Shown piece after piece: positions 17,354 through 26,357 of a stretch of DNA of 38,647 nucleotides; position 1 is the first letter of the stretch; every line of letters begins with the position of its first letter. A program made the position numbers and the translations under genes. Source of the DNA: Campylobacter coli LMG 9860 (GTDB lineage Bacteria > Campylobacterota > Campylobacteria > Campylobacterales > Campylobacteraceae); contig NZ_AINS01000060.1 in the NCBI RefSeq assembly GCF_000254135.1, forward strand, positions 1 to 38,647. Reading direction: 5' to 3'. The notes beneath the pieces are model-generated. The model was not told the origin of the DNA. It searched no databases and saw only the letters and a list, made by a program, of their open reading frames with translations.

Positions 17354-18448
17354 TTAAATATTTTTTTTAAGTATGTATAATTGTTCGTGTATATGAATGG
17401 AACGATTTTTAAGATTGCGAGAGGCTCTAAAGGTCGGGTATTTTTGCTCTAAAATTTGACATTTACCTAAGCTTTGCAAACGCTTTAGAAATTTTTCTTT
17501 CTTTACAAAACCCTCACAATTATAAGAAAGCAAAATGATTTTGGCTTTTAAATCATTGATAAGCTCAAACAAAGCATCTTCTGCTTGTTTTTCTTTATTA
17601 AAAATACTTCGGTTCCAATCTCTTGGTATACCAGAAATCTTTGAAATTTCATCAGGCCTTTGATAATTTGCGATTAAATTAAGCATAAAATAATTCGAAC
17701 TATAAGGGTGTTGATTATAAGGAGGATCAAGATAAGCCACATCGATATTTTCAAGCTCTTTTGCAAGTAAGTTAGCATCCTTTTGCACCACTTCAAATTC
17801 ACAAGAAAAATTTGAAAAAATAGGCATTTTAAGCTCGATATCACCTTTGATACGCTTTAAGGCATTTTGCGCCTCTCCACCAAATTTACCCACTCCATCT
17901 CTACCCTTATAAAAACCCTTAAAAACTCCACTAGTATTTGAATGCACACTTGCTTCATAGATTAAAGGCGCTATAAAAAAATGCTTTAACTCTTCAGGAA
18001 TTTCCTTTTCGATTTTTTGTCTTAAAGTATCAAGATATAAAGCATTTTTAAGAGTATAAAAAACGCGTTCATCTTTTTGGATGCAAACCTCATTCTTTGG
18101 AGCATAGAGTTCACTTATAAAACCTGCTTGAAATTCTAAATTTTGGGTTAAAATTTTATGATAATGTTTTAAAAGCTCGGTTAAATTTTTATCTTTATTA
18201 GAAAGATAACATTTGTTGATAAGTTTGGAATAATTTTCTAAATCATTGGCTAAAATATAATTTGAGTGTGCTTTTGCAAAACGACTTACAACACCTGAGC
18301 CACTAAATATATCACAAAAACTAAATTTATCTTTACCAAGTTCTTTTTTAGCTACCTTAAAGCCCTTATTTAAAAATCCTAAAAGTGCTCTTTTATTGCC
18401 TAAATAAGTAATGATTTGTTCTTTTAAAAAAGAGGGATTTTCCTTCAA
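17354..18448 (-). CDS. Orphan D12-class adenine-N6 DNA methyltransferase
   Basis: SAM-dependent enzyme that methylates adenine in a DNA target. The 364 residues carry ITYLGNKRALLGFL (13-26, motif X), FCDIFSGSGVVSRFAK (44-59, SAM motif I) and YLDPPYNQHPYSSNYF with catalytic DPPY at 241-244. The order X-I-IV is that of the Dam/alpha (D12) class. No restriction endonuclease lies next to it, so it is probably an orphan or one half of a dispersed system. The start is TTG at 18448; a start well upstream of residue 13 is needed to keep motif X, and no ATG or GTG is available in frame. It begins 16 bases past the infC terminator. Corresponds to C. jejuni Cj0208. Target sequence unknown. Confidence 0.9.
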   Translation of the reverse strand: MKENPSFLKEQIITYLGNKRALLGFLNKGFKVAKKELGKDKFSFCDIFSGSGVVSRFAKAHSNYILANDLENYSKLINKCYLSNKDKNLTELLKHYHKILTQNLEFQAGFISELYAPKNEVCIQKDERVFYTLKNALYLDTLRQKIEKEIPEELKHFFIAPLIYEASVHSNTSGVFKGFYKGRDGVGKFGGEAQNALKRIKGDIELKMPIFSNFSCEFEVVQKDANLLAKELENIDVAYLDPPYNQHPYSSNYFMLNLIANYQRPDEISKISGIPRDWNRSIFNKEKQAEDALFELINDLKAKIILLSYNCEGFVKKEKFLKRLQSLGKCQILEQKYPTFRASRNLKNRSIHIHEQLYILKKNI

Positions 18449-18463
18449 AATTTTTAAACCTTT

Positions 18464-18498
18464 AAAAAGCTTATCTGTAAAAACAGATTAAGCTTTTT
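18464..18498 (-). terminator. infC terminator, overlapping its last codons
   Basis: On the minus strand a long stem forms between AAAAAGCTTAATCTGT and ACAGATAAGCTTTTT with one bulged A and a short T loop, followed by TTTTT. It includes the infC stop and ends 15 bases before the methyltransferase TTG; the methyltransferase ribosome site (AAAGG) is the next thing after the stem. Confidence 0.8.
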
Positions 18499-19006
18499 TT
18501 GGAGTTACAAGCATATTAACATAGCGTCCTTCAAAATTTGGCTCTTTATCACGATTAGCATCATTCTCTATCATAGTCCAAATTTTTTCAAGCAAAGCTA
18601 CACCTGCTTCAGGAGTCGCCATTTCACGCCCTTTTAAGAACACACGAAATCTCACATGCTTACCTTGTTCTAAAAATTCTAAAGCATGTTTTACTTTGTA
18701 ATTTATATCATTTTGAGCAATTTTCACAGAAAGTTTAATCTCTTTAATATCGATTACTTTTTGTTTTTTCTTTGCTTCTTTTTGCTTTTTTTCTTGCTGA
18801 TAACGGAATTTTCCATAATCCATAATCTTACAAACAGGTGGCTTTGCATCTGCAGCTATCATTACAAGATCAAGTCCTAAACGATTTGCAATCTCTAAAG
18901 CTTCATCACTGCTGATAATGCCATATGCTTTGCCATCATCACCTATACATCTGATTTCGTCCGCTCTAATTTCTTCGTTGAGCAATACTTCTTTTTCTTT
19001 ACTCAA
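18488..19006 (-). CDS. infC: Translation initiation factor IF-3
   Basis: Binds the 30S subunit, prevents early 50S joining and rejects wrong start codons. The 172 residues include the N-terminal domain ([17 protein letters not shown], then [22 protein letters not shown]), a lysine-rich linker (about 82-95) and the C-domain with [20 protein letters not shown] and [12 protein letters not shown]. The start is TTG, overlapping the thrS stop (TTGA), with GAGG seven bases upstream. IF-3 genes often use rare starts so that IF-3 limits its own synthesis; TTG would fit this. It lies after thrS as in E. coli, but rpmI-rplT are 18 kb away instead of next. Confidence 0.97.
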   Translation of the reverse strand: MSKEKEVLLNEEIRADEIRCIGDDGKAYGIISSDEALEIANRLGLDLVMIAADAKPPVCKIMDYGKFRYQQEKKQKEAKKKQKVIDIKEIKLSVKIAQNDINYKVKHALEFLEQGKHVRFRVFLKGREMATPEAGVALLEKIWTMIENDANRDKEPNFEGRYVNMLVTPKKA

Positions 19007-20811
19007 AAATGTACCTCACTCATTTTCTCCTTAACTAATTTAATAAATTCTTCCAAGCTAAGATTTTTTTGCTCCTTAGCTCTTCTATCTCTTAAAGCAA
19101 CGCTTCGCTTTGCCACCTCTTCATCGCCCAAAACTAAAATCATAGGTAATTTTTGTTTTTCAGCAGTGCGAATTTTCTTACTTAAGCTCTCATTTTTCTC
19201 ATATACTTCGCTATCGATATTTAATTCTAGCAAGGCTCTTTGAATTTCTTTCGCATAAGCAATATGAGAATCAGAAATCGGCACTATACCCACTGCGGTT
19301 GGTGCGATAAAAAATGGAAACTCCCCTGCGCAATGTTCAGTTAAAATTCCTATAAATCTTTCAAAAGAACCCAAAATCGCACGATGCAACATTACAGGCT
19401 GCTTTTTCTCATTGTTACTATCTGTGTATTCTAGCTTAAAGCGTTCAGGAAGATTAAAATCTACTTGTATGGTACCACACTGCCATTTTCTTTTTAAAGC
19501 GTCAGTGATTTTAATATCGATTTTTGGCCCATAAAAAGCACCTCCACCCTCATCAATGCCATATTTTAAGCCTTGTTCATCTAAGGCTTCTTTTAAAGCT
19601 TTAGTAGCTGTGTCCCAAATTTCATCATCACCTATGGCTTTTTCAGGTTTAGTTGAAATTTCCATTTCATAGCTAAAATCAAATAATTTCATCAAATTAT
19701 CCACAAAAGCTAAAATTTCTAAAACCTGCTCTTTAATCTGACTTGGCATACAAAAAATATGTGCATCATCTTGAGTGAATTCTCTCACTCTAAAAAGTCC
19801 ATGCAAAACCCCACTTTTTTCATGACGATGTACCACGCCGTATTCAAAAAATTTCAAAGGCAAATCACGATAACTTCTTACATCACTTTGATAAATTTTA
19901 ATATGTCCCACACAGTTCATAGGCTTAATGCCATATTCTTGTTCATCAATTTGTGTAAAATACATATTTTCTTTATAGTTTGCATAATGCCCGCTGATTT
20001 TCCATGCATCTGCTTTTAAAAGTTCAGGCCCACGCACAGGCTCATAACCACGCAAGCGATGAATTTTATAAAGCATATGTTCAAGTTTAGATCTAAGTCT
20101 TGCACCATTGCTTAACCAAATAGGAAGTCCACCTCCTATCTCATCATCAAAAGTAAAGAGTTTAAGTTCGGTTCCTAATTTTCTATGATCGCGTTTTTTA
20201 GCTTCTTCTATGATTCTTAAATGCTCTTTTAAACTCTCTTTATCTGCAAAAGCAGTACCATAAATACGCGTAAGCATTTCTCTTTTTTCATCGCCACCAA
20301 GATAAGCTCCCGCGACGCGTGTAAGTGAGAAGTTGCGTAAAAATTTGGTATTAGGCACATGAGGACCACGACAAAGATCCTCAAATTCTCCTTGTTTATA
20401 AATACTTACTTTTCCATCAGGAATACGGAGTAAAACTTCTTGTTTTAAATCATCGTCTTTAAATTTAGCAATAGCTTCGTTTTTTGTGATTTCATATTTT
20501 TCGATTTCTTGTTTGGCTTCGGCTAATTCTTTCATCTTTTTTTCAATTTTTGCTAAATCTTCTTCGCCGATTTTAGAATTCACACGAAAATCATAATAAA
20601 AACCATCCTCTATCACAGGACCAACGAAAAATTTAGCCTCAGGATACAAACTCTTAATCGCCTGTGCCATTAAGTGCGCACAAGAATGACGGATTACTTC
20701 TAAACTTTCTTTAGAATTATCAAAATAAATTTCTTTTAAATCAGTAGAATTCTTACTTTGAGAATCAACTATTTTTTCATCATCTAAGTATGCAATAACT
20801 TCTTTTTCCAT
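19003..20811 (-). CDS. thrS: Threonyl-tRNA synthetase
   Basis: Charges tRNA-Thr. From ATG 20811 it has 602 residues, shorter than the 642 of E. coli: only about 45 residues precede the editing-domain motif [10 protein letters not shown], so the N-terminal TGS domain is reduced or absent. Editing residues (HSCAH, later GPHVPNT), class II motif 2 ([17 protein letters not shown]) and motif 3 ([15 protein letters not shown]) are clear, with Cys in KPMNCVGH as zinc ligand and the anticodon-binding C-terminal domain from about 500. An upstream GTG at 20835 is open, but AAGG nine bases before ATG 20811 decides for the shorter form. infC overlaps its stop. Confidence 0.97.
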   Translation of the reverse strand: MEKEVIAYLDDEKIVDSQSKNSTDLKEIYFDNSKESLEVIRHSCAHLMAQAIKSLYPEAKFFVGPVIEDGFYYDFRVNSKIGEEDLAKIEKKMKELAEAKQEIEKYEITKNEAIAKFKDDDLKQEVLLRIPDGKVSIYKQGEFEDLCRGPHVPNTKFLRNFSLTRVAGAYLGGDEKREMLTRIYGTAFADKESLKEHLRIIEEAKKRDHRKLGTELKLFTFDDEIGGGLPIWLSNGARLRSKLEHMLYKIHRLRGYEPVRGPELLKADAWKISGHYANYKENMYFTQIDEQEYGIKPMNCVGHIKIYQSDVRSYRDLPLKFFEYGVVHRHEKSGVLHGLFRVREFTQDDAHIFCMPSQIKEQVLEILAFVDNLMKLFDFSYEMEISTKPEKAIGDDEIWDTATKALKEALDEQGLKYGIDEGGGAFYGPKIDIKITDALKRKWQCGTIQVDFNLPERFKLEYTDSNNEKKQPVMLHRAILGSFERFIGILTEHCAGEFPFFIAPTAVGIVPISDSHIAYAKEIQRALLELNIDSEVYEKNESLSKKIRTAEKQKLPMILVLGDEEVAKRSVALRDRRAKEQKNLSLEEFIKLVKEKMSEVHF

Positions 20812-20820
20812 AACTTTTAA

Positions 20821-20825
20821 CCTTA
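20821..20825 (-). promoter_or_regulatory. Ribosome site deciding the thrS start
   Basis: TAAGG nine bases before ATG 20811. It lies inside the frame that would begin at GTG 20835, which has no comparable site; the site therefore selects 20811. Confidence 0.6.
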
Positions 20826-20830
20826 TTTTG

Positions 20831-20926
20831 CTCACTGACTCTGTGAGTGTTTATAAAGTTCTAATTTTAGCTTTCTAAGACTTAATTTTTTTTGAAATTC
20901 AGCTTATTTTTAAAAAAATCTTAGAA
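20831..20926 (-). promoter_or_regulatory. Structured leader between uppP and thrS
   Basis: Two dyads lie in the 130 bases between genes: TTCTAAGA (20873-20880) with TCTTAGAA (20919-20926), and CTCAC with GTGAG (20831-20847), the latter just before the thrS ribosome site. The outer one could end the uppP transcript or fold the thrS leader; the inner one could limit thrS translation, as leader structures do for thrS in other bacteria. No T-box was recognised. Confidence 0.3.
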
Positions 20927-20942
20927 TAAATTTAATATTTGT

Positions 20943-21746
20943 TTATAACTTAAACTCACTCCCAGAATTTAAAATTCCGCTATAATACAAATAAAAAAAT
21001 AAAATTCCCAACACTATCCTATAAATTCCAAAAGGAATAAAATCAAATTTTGAAATGAATTTTAAAAAGAATTTAATCACAAAAACCGCTACCACAAAAG
21101 CTGTAACAAAGCCTATACTTAAAGGGATTAAAGCATTAGCGTTGCTAAGAAGTTCAGGTTCTTTGTAAATACTATAAGCAGTTGCAACTATCATCGTAGG
21201 GATAGCAAGCAAAAAGCTAAATTCAGCTGCTGTTTTGCGGTTAAGTCCTAATAAAAGTCCGCCTATAATACTTGCTCCACTTCTTGAAGTACCTGGAATC
21301 ATTGCTAGAGATTGGATAATACCTATGCAAAAAGCTTGTAAAAAACTCACTTTTTCTAAAGAATTGGTTTTGTATTCTTTATTTTTATGAGCTAATTCAA
21401 TAACAATAAAAACAATACCACCTAAAATAAGCATCACAACTACTACATAGCCATTAAAAAGCTCTTTTAAATACTTATAAAGCACAAATCCTATAAGCCC
21501 TGTAGGAAAAAAACCAACTGCAAGTTTAAACCAAATATCAAGTCCTTTAAAAAGCTTACGCCAAAACACAAAAAGCACTGCTAAAATCGATCCTAGTTGT
21601 ATAATGATTAAAAAACTTTTCCAAAATTCATTAATATCAATACCTAAAATAGTCGTCCCTAAAATCATATGTCCTGTAGAAGAAATGGGTAAAAATTCAG
21701 TCAAACCCTCAATGATTCCTAGTATTAAAGCATGTAAATTATCCAT
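20943..21746 (-). CDS. uppP: Undecaprenyl-diphosphate phosphatase
   Basis: Multi-pass inner-membrane enzyme that removes a phosphate from undecaprenyl diphosphate so the lipid carrier can be reused for peptidoglycan, LOS and glycan assembly; excess gives bacitracin resistance (older name bacA). The 267 residues contain both family motifs: [14 protein letters not shown] (13-26) and PGTSRSGAS (151-159), where the Ser and Arg form the active site. AAGGAAAAAT precedes the ATG and an extended -10 lies at 21771-21776. Corresponds to C. jejuni Cj0205. Confidence 0.96.
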   Translation of the reverse strand: MDNLHALILGIIEGLTEFLPISSTGHMILGTTILGIDINEFWKSFLIIIQLGSILAVLFVFWRKLFKGLDIWFKLAVGFFPTGLIGFVLYKYLKELFNGYVVVVMLILGGIVFIVIELAHKNKEYKTNSLEKVSFLQAFCIGIIQSLAMIPGTSRSGASIIGGLLLGLNRKTAAEFSFLLAIPTMIVATAYSIYKEPELLSNANALIPLSIGFVTAFVVAVFVIKFFLKFISKFDFIPFGIYRIVLGILFFYLYYSGILNSGSEFKL

Positions 21747-21770
21747 ATTTTTCCTTAAAATAAAAAAAGA

Positions 21771-21776
21771 ATTCTA
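21771..21776 (-). promoter_or_regulatory. Probable -10 box for uppP
   Basis: TAGAAT on the minus strand after AAAGTTTG, about 25 bases before the uppP ATG. Confidence 0.5.
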
Positions 21777-21980
21777 CAAACTTTTTTTAAACACGACAAA
21801 AATATAAAAACAATTTCTTAAAGCAGACGATAAAAATAAACTATTTGTATGAAAAAGCTGATTAATTTTGAGTTTTATTTCTCATTTTACTGGCTTGGGT
21901 AAGAATACAATTTTTTACTATTGGAGCATTTTATACTTTGGATCAAGATATTAAAAATAAAGTTACAAGATAAATAAACT
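21777..21980. other. Spacer with possible gene debris
   Basis: About 200 bases between uppP and the OPT gene without an intact frame. On the plus strand short pieces in different frames read like membrane-protein fragments (MKKLINFEFYFSFYWLG near 21850; TIGAFYTLDQDIKNKVTR ending near 21970), which could be the end of a decayed gene. From memory C. jejuni has a citrate-type transporter gene near here. Weak evidence. Confidence 0.2.
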
Positions 21981-22015
21981 AAGAAGAATTTTATAAAAAA
22001 TTTAAAATTCTTCTT
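21981..22015 (-). terminator. Hairpin after the OPT transporter
   Basis: AAGAAGAATTTT and AAAATTCTTCTT pair perfectly over 12 bases, about 20 bases past the stop codon. No strong T run follows, so it may be a terminator or a 3'-end stabiliser. Confidence 0.55.
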
Positions 22016-22032
22016 TATGAATGTTTTAAATT

Positions 22033-24024
22033 CTAATGAATTTTAACAATACGCTTGATAAAATAAAGTATGACTCCTATGAAAAATATCAAACCTAATA
22101 ATTCATTATTGTGTATATTTAAAAAGCTTAATTTCAAAGGACTTTCACTTCCGCCCATGCTAACAGAAAAAACAGTAATTGCAGCTATAATAACGCCAAA
22201 AATACTTTCCCCTACGATGAGTCCTGAGGCAAATAAAGTCCCTTTTTGTTCATGGGTTGCTATTTTTTCATTTTTGTGAGAATTATTTTGATATTTGTTT
22301 GCTAAATATCTCATCACAAAATATTTTAAAATTCCACCAATTACCAAAGGGATATTTACAGATGGTGGCAAATAAATACCAATACCCACAGCCAAAGGTG
22401 GTAAGGATAAATTGCCATTTTTTCTTAGTATCTTATCTATAATAATGATAAATATACCTACAACTACTCCAAATGCTATATAACTCCACTCTATATTGTG
22501 ATTAAAAATTCCTTGTGCTATAGTGCTCATTAAATTTGCTTGCGGTGCTGCTAAAGCTGATGAAGCATCCATACCTTCTCTTGGCATTGCTCCGACAAAA
22601 CCATAAGCTTGATAAAGCAAATTTAAAACAGGAACTATAGCCAAAGCACCAAAAACACAACCTATTAGCAAAGCAACTTGTTGTTTCCAAGGAGTAGCTC
22701 CGACTAAATGTCCTGTCTTTAAATCTTGTAAATTATCATTCGAAATAGCAGCTGTAGCTAAAATAACACTAGTAGTAAAAATAGCTAATGCTACTGCAAA
22801 TTTAGAAAGCATAGGATCTTGAAAAAGTTCCACACCTAAAACCAAAAAAACAATAGAAGAAATAATAACACCAATAAGTCCGATTCCAGAAATAGGACTA
22901 GAAGAAGATCCTACAAGTCCTGCCATATATCCGCAAGCTGCTGCAACAAAAAAACCTATTAAAACAGAAACTAAAGTTCCAACAAATGAAAATAGCATTT
23001 GATAATAAATACTTAAGTTAGCATCTTCAACAAAACTATAAAAAGTAATAAATAAACCCACAACCATTAAAACAAAAAGTATAAAAATACTTTTTAAAGA
23101 AAGGTCTATATTTGTTCTTTCATTTTTTTCTTGATTAGTAATTTTAACATTTTTAACAATTTCTTTAATACCTTCAATAACGGGTTTTAAAAGTTCTATT
23201 AAAGTCCAAAGCGCTGCTATAGCAATAGCTCCTGTTCCTATAAGCCTTACTTTAGAACTCCATACACTAGAAGCTAAATCTACGGCATTTTTTGCACTAT
23301 CGAATTCAAAATTTGAAAGATAGGGAGTAAAAATGCCCCAAGCTAAAAACATACCTACAAAAAGAGCTATAGCACCTGCTAAACCAACTAAATAACCTGC
23401 CCCTAAAAGTGCCAAAGAATATCCCATAGAAAAACCAAAAGCCATTTTATTCCAAATAAAAGCAAAATTACTCTCACTTGCAGCGAGCTTGAAACCATTG
23501 CTTAACAAACTAAAAATAGCAGCTATAAAAGAGCCTAATGCTATTTCTTTAATGCCTTGTTTTCCTTTTTTACTACTCTGATCTTTATTGGCTACTTTTA
23601 AAATTTCAGCTGCAGCTCTACCTTCAGGATAAGCAAGCTTGCTTTCAACCACCATAGCCCTTCTTAATGGTATAGTAAAAAGCACTCCAAGTCCGCCACC
23701 ACAAAGACATATCATAAAAGTTTGCCAAAGTGGAAATTCACTCCAATACCCACACATAAAAAGCCCTGGGATAACAAAAATAACTGATGATAAAGTTCCT
23801 GCTGCTGAAGCTTGAGTTTGAACCATATTATTTTCTAAAATATTTGAAGTCTTAAAAAGACTCAAAACCGCCATGGAGATGACCACAGCTGGAATTGATG
23901 ATGAAAAAGTAAGTCCTACTTTAAGTCCTAAATATACATTTGAAGCTGTAAAAATAATAGTTAAAATACTTCCCAAAAGCAAACCGCGCAAGGTGAGTTC
24001 GGGTAAAGAGTATGTTTTTTGCAT
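22033..24024 (-). CDS. OPT-family oligopeptide transporter
   Basis: Large polytopic inner-membrane protein expected to import small peptides with protons; amino acids are the main carbon source of Campylobacter. From ATG 24024 it has 663 residues with about 14-16 hydrophobic helices. Family blocks are visible: SLPELTLRGLLLGSILTIIFTASNVYLGLK at the N-terminus region, QTQASAAGTLSSVIFVIPGL, and SNDNLQDLKTGHLVGATPWKQQ in the second half, all typical of bacterial OPT proteins. GGAGGG stands just before ATG 24024; the ATG at 24039 lies upstream of that site and was rejected. Single-gene unit with its own promoter. Corresponds to C. jejuni Cj0204. Substrate range is unproved. Confidence 0.92.
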   Translation of the reverse strand: MQKTYSLPELTLRGLLLGSILTIIFTASNVYLGLKVGLTFSSSIPAVVISMAVLSLFKTSNILENNMVQTQASAAGTLSSVIFVIPGLFMCGYWSEFPLWQTFMICLCGGGLGVLFTIPLRRAMVVESKLAYPEGRAAAEILKVANKDQSSKKGKQGIKEIALGSFIAAIFSLLSNGFKLAASESNFAFIWNKMAFGFSMGYSLALLGAGYLVGLAGAIALFVGMFLAWGIFTPYLSNFEFDSAKNAVDLASSVWSSKVRLIGTGAIAIAALWTLIELLKPVIEGIKEIVKNVKITNQEKNERTNIDLSLKSIFILFVLMVVGLFITFYSFVEDANLSIYYQMLFSFVGTLVSVLIGFFVAAACGYMAGLVGSSSSPISGIGLIGVIISSIVFLVLGVELFQDPMLSKFAVALAIFTTSVILATAAISNDNLQDLKTGHLVGATPWKQQVALLIGCVFGALAIVPVLNLLYQAYGFVGAMPREGMDASSALAAPQANLMSTIAQGIFNHNIEWSYIAFGVVVGIFIIIIDKILRKNGNLSLPPLAVGIGIYLPPSVNIPLVIGGILKYFVMRYLANKYQNNSHKNEKIATHEQKGTLFASGLIVGESIFGVIIAAITVFSVSMGGSESPLKLSFLNIHNNELLGLIFFIGVILYFIKRIVKIH

Positions 24025-24027
24025 ATT

Positions 24028-24033
24028 CCCTCC
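24028..24033 (-). promoter_or_regulatory. Strong ribosome site of the OPT gene
   Basis: GGAGGG on the minus strand, three bases from ATG 24024. One of the best ribosome sites in the window, and the reason for the shorter start. Confidence 0.7.
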
Positions 24034-24040
24034 AATCATT

Positions 24041-24062
24041 TCATCATAAATTCCTATGATGA
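24041..24062 (-). promoter_or_regulatory. Dyad in the OPT leader
   Basis: TCATCATA and TATGATGA pair perfectly over eight bases with a six-base loop, between the -10 box (24075-24080) and the ribosome site. It overlaps the likely transcription start, so it could be an operator or a 5' mRNA hairpin. Confidence 0.4.
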
Positions 24063-24074
24063 TAAATTTTAAAA

Positions 24075-24080
24075 ATAATA
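24075..24080 (-). promoter_or_regulatory. -10 box of the OPT gene
   Basis: TATTAT on the minus strand after TTTTTTTG, an extended -10. Transcription would start near 24067. Confidence 0.55.
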
Positions 24081-24127
24081 CAAAAAAACTCTTATATTTT
24101 TATAAATTTTTAAAATTTGCAAAAAAA

Positions 24128-26350
24128 TTATTTAATTTCAAACCAAACCGTATCTTGCTCACCGCTTTGAGAAATAATAAAAAGCTGATATTTGCCTTCT
24201 TTTAAATTTAAATTTTGCGTATTTTCATCTCCCTCATAAATAAGTTTTTGATTTAAATACCAAAAAAGCTTTTCATTATTTAAATTAGCTACTTTTGCCA
24301 CAAGACCTTTCATTCCATTTAAATCTTTGGCTAAAATAAGTTTTAAATTATCTTTAGGATAGATAATCTTAACACCCTTTTTATTTGAAAATTTAAAATT
24401 TCTTTGCTGAAAGAAATGGAGTGCATAAGCAGGAAAATCAAGCTTTATCAATGCTTTTGCATCTTTAAAATGAATATCCTTAGAATCAAGCTCCCTACCT
24501 TGATACTCATAAACTTTTTTCAAAAAAGGGGAAGTTCTTAAAATATTTGCCCCTTTAGGATATAAAACATTAATATAACTTGTATTTAAATCCTCATCAT
24601 ATCTATATTTACTGATACTATCTAACTTGATTGTCATCAAATCATCAGGCGGCGCAAATTCCAAATCTACCTCATCTAAAAGTCCTAAAATCTCAAAAAG
24701 CAAATCTCCTGCTATACTCACGCCATATAAATTTGCATTAGCTTCACCGCTAAAATTTCCTACCCAAACTCCTAAGGTATATTTTGGAGTTGCGCCCATG
24801 GCCCAAGCATCTTTTCTACCATAACTTGTGCCCGTCTTCCAAGAAATAATTTTTTCTTTATTGTAATTTTCTAAACCCACTCTTTGAAGTTCTTTCATTG
24901 CTTCTAAGGTTAAATACGCACTACCCTTAGAAAACATTCTTGCTACTCCGCTTAAATTTTCATCTCTTATAAAAGAAAGATTGGCAAGCTCTCCATAATT
25001 TGCCAAACCCAAATAAAGTTTTATAAGATCCTCAAGACTCAATTCTTTAGTTCCTAAAATAAGCGAAAGCCCATATCGCTTGTAATTCTCATCTTCAAAA
25101 TTTAAAAAAGCTTTTAATTTATAAAAAAATTTTTCATAACCATAATCTTGCAAAAGCGATACAAAAGGAACATTTAAAGATCTTTGTAAAGCTTCTTTTG
25201 CACTGATTATCCCATAATATTTTTTATTTGCATTTTGGGGATTGAAATTAGAAAAAAAGGTTGGAACATCAAGCAAAATTGAATCCGGTGCGATAATGCC
25301 TTCATCAATACTTAAAGCATACAAAAAGGGTTTTAAAGTAGAACCCACACTGCGCTTGGCAATATTTCCATTAATTTGTCCTAAATTTGCCATATCATAA
25401 AAATCTTGCGAACCCACATAAGCTAAAACTTTGCGTGTTTTAGTATCGGCTAAAATAATGGCTAAATTTTGTATGCCTTTTTGTTGCAAAGTATAAGAAA
25501 ATTCTTTAGCCTTTTTTTCGATTTTAAGTTGAATTTTTTTATCTATGCTTGAAAAAATTTCTTTATTATCATCACTTAAAAGTCTTAAAGCAAGATGGGG
25601 TGCAATATTTTTGCGAGGCTTAAAATTTGGCAAGGGCTCTTTTAAAGAAAGTTCGTAAATATCTTTGTTGATTAACTTTCTTTCATAAAGTTTTGCTAAA
25701 AGTTTGTTGCGTTTATCTAAAAGTTTCGTTTTATTTTTTTCTAAATTAATAAGTCCTGGTTGATTGGGTAAAATCGCAAGCAAAGCAGCTTGAGCCCAAG
25801 TTAAATCTTTAGGATTTTTATCAAAATAAAATAAAATAGCAGCTTCATAACCGATTAAATTCCCGCCATAAGGAGCATTGCTTAAATAAAGCTTTAAAAT
25901 TTCATCCTTACTGAAGGCATTTTCCAAAGCTAAGCTTTGTATAATTTCATTGAATTTATTAAAATAAGTTCTATCTTTTTTATCCCAAAGCTTAATCGTT
26001 TGCATACTAATAGTACTTGCACCACTTCTTTGAGTAGAATTAAAATTATTTACAAAAGCCCGCATTAAAGCTAAAAAATCTACTCCAAAATGAGAATAAA
26101 ATTTCCTATCTTCATAATTAATCACAGAGACTTTCAAACGCTTGGGAATATCAGTGCTCTTGATATGCCATTGCTCTTCATCATTTAAAAAAACACTTAA
26201 AATTTCGCCATTTTTATCGTATAAAATCTTACTATAACGGCTTTTAAAATCATCCAGTAAGGTATTTTTATCAAAAGAAAAATATACATAAAAAACATAA
26301 GCAAGAAAAAAAAGTAGCAAAAAGCTAAAAATTTTTAAAGCATTTTTCAT
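24128..26350 (-). CDS. pbpC: Penicillin-binding protein 1C
   Basis: Bifunctional class A peptidoglycan synthase of the PBP1C type, anchored by one N-terminal helix (about 7-25). The glycosyltransferase part has the catalytic Glu80 (INYEDRKFYSHFGVD), then RSGASTISMQTIK and LYLSNAPYGGNLIGYEAA. The transpeptidase part has all three motifs: S337-T-L-K340, S391-L-N393 and K505-T-G507. A C-terminal BiPBP_C-like domain (about 660-740, ending QSGEQDTVWFEIK) is present. At 740 residues it is full length. It follows the macroglobulin gene by seven bases with no clear ribosome site, so translation is probably coupled; this pair is the known yfhM-pbpC arrangement. PBP1C is thought to work in cell-wall repair with the macroglobulin. 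Confidence 0.95.
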   Translation of the reverse strand: MKNALKIFSFLLLFFLAYVFYVYFSFDKNTLLDDFKSRYSKILYDKNGEILSVFLNDEEQWHIKSTDIPKRLKVSVINYEDRKFYSHFGVDFLALMRAFVNNFNSTQRSGASTISMQTIKLWDKKDRTYFNKFNEIIQSLALENAFSKDEILKLYLSNAPYGGNLIGYEAAILFYFDKNPKDLTWAQAALLAILPNQPGLINLEKNKTKLLDKRNKLLAKLYERKLINKDIYELSLKEPLPNFKPRKNIAPHLALRLLSDDNKEIFSSIDKKIQLKIEKKAKEFSYTLQQKGIQNLAIILADTKTRKVLAYVGSQDFYDMANLGQINGNIAKRSVGSTLKPFLYALSIDEGIIAPDSILLDVPTFFSNFNPQNANKKYYGIISAKEALQRSLNVPFVSLLQDYGYEKFFYKLKAFLNFEDENYKRYGLSLILGTKELSLEDLIKLYLGLANYGELANLSFIRDENLSGVARMFSKGSAYLTLEAMKELQRVGLENYNKEKIISWKTGTSYGRKDAWAMGATPKYTLGVWVGNFSGEANANLYGVSIAGDLLFEILGLLDEVDLEFAPPDDLMTIKLDSISKYRYDEDLNTSYINVLYPKGANILRTSPFLKKVYEYQGRELDSKDIHFKDAKALIKLDFPAYALHFFQQRNFKFSNKKGVKIIYPKDNLKLILAKDLNGMKGLVAKVANLNNEKLFWYLNQKLIYEGDENTQNLNLKEGKYQLFIISQSGEQDTVWFEIK

Positions 26351-26357
26351 GTTTTAT

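Noticed and set aside
20812-20835. GTG start extending thrS by eight residues
   Set aside because: The good ribosome site lies downstream of this GTG and the 602-residue form is the one I remember for the C. jejuni enzyme.
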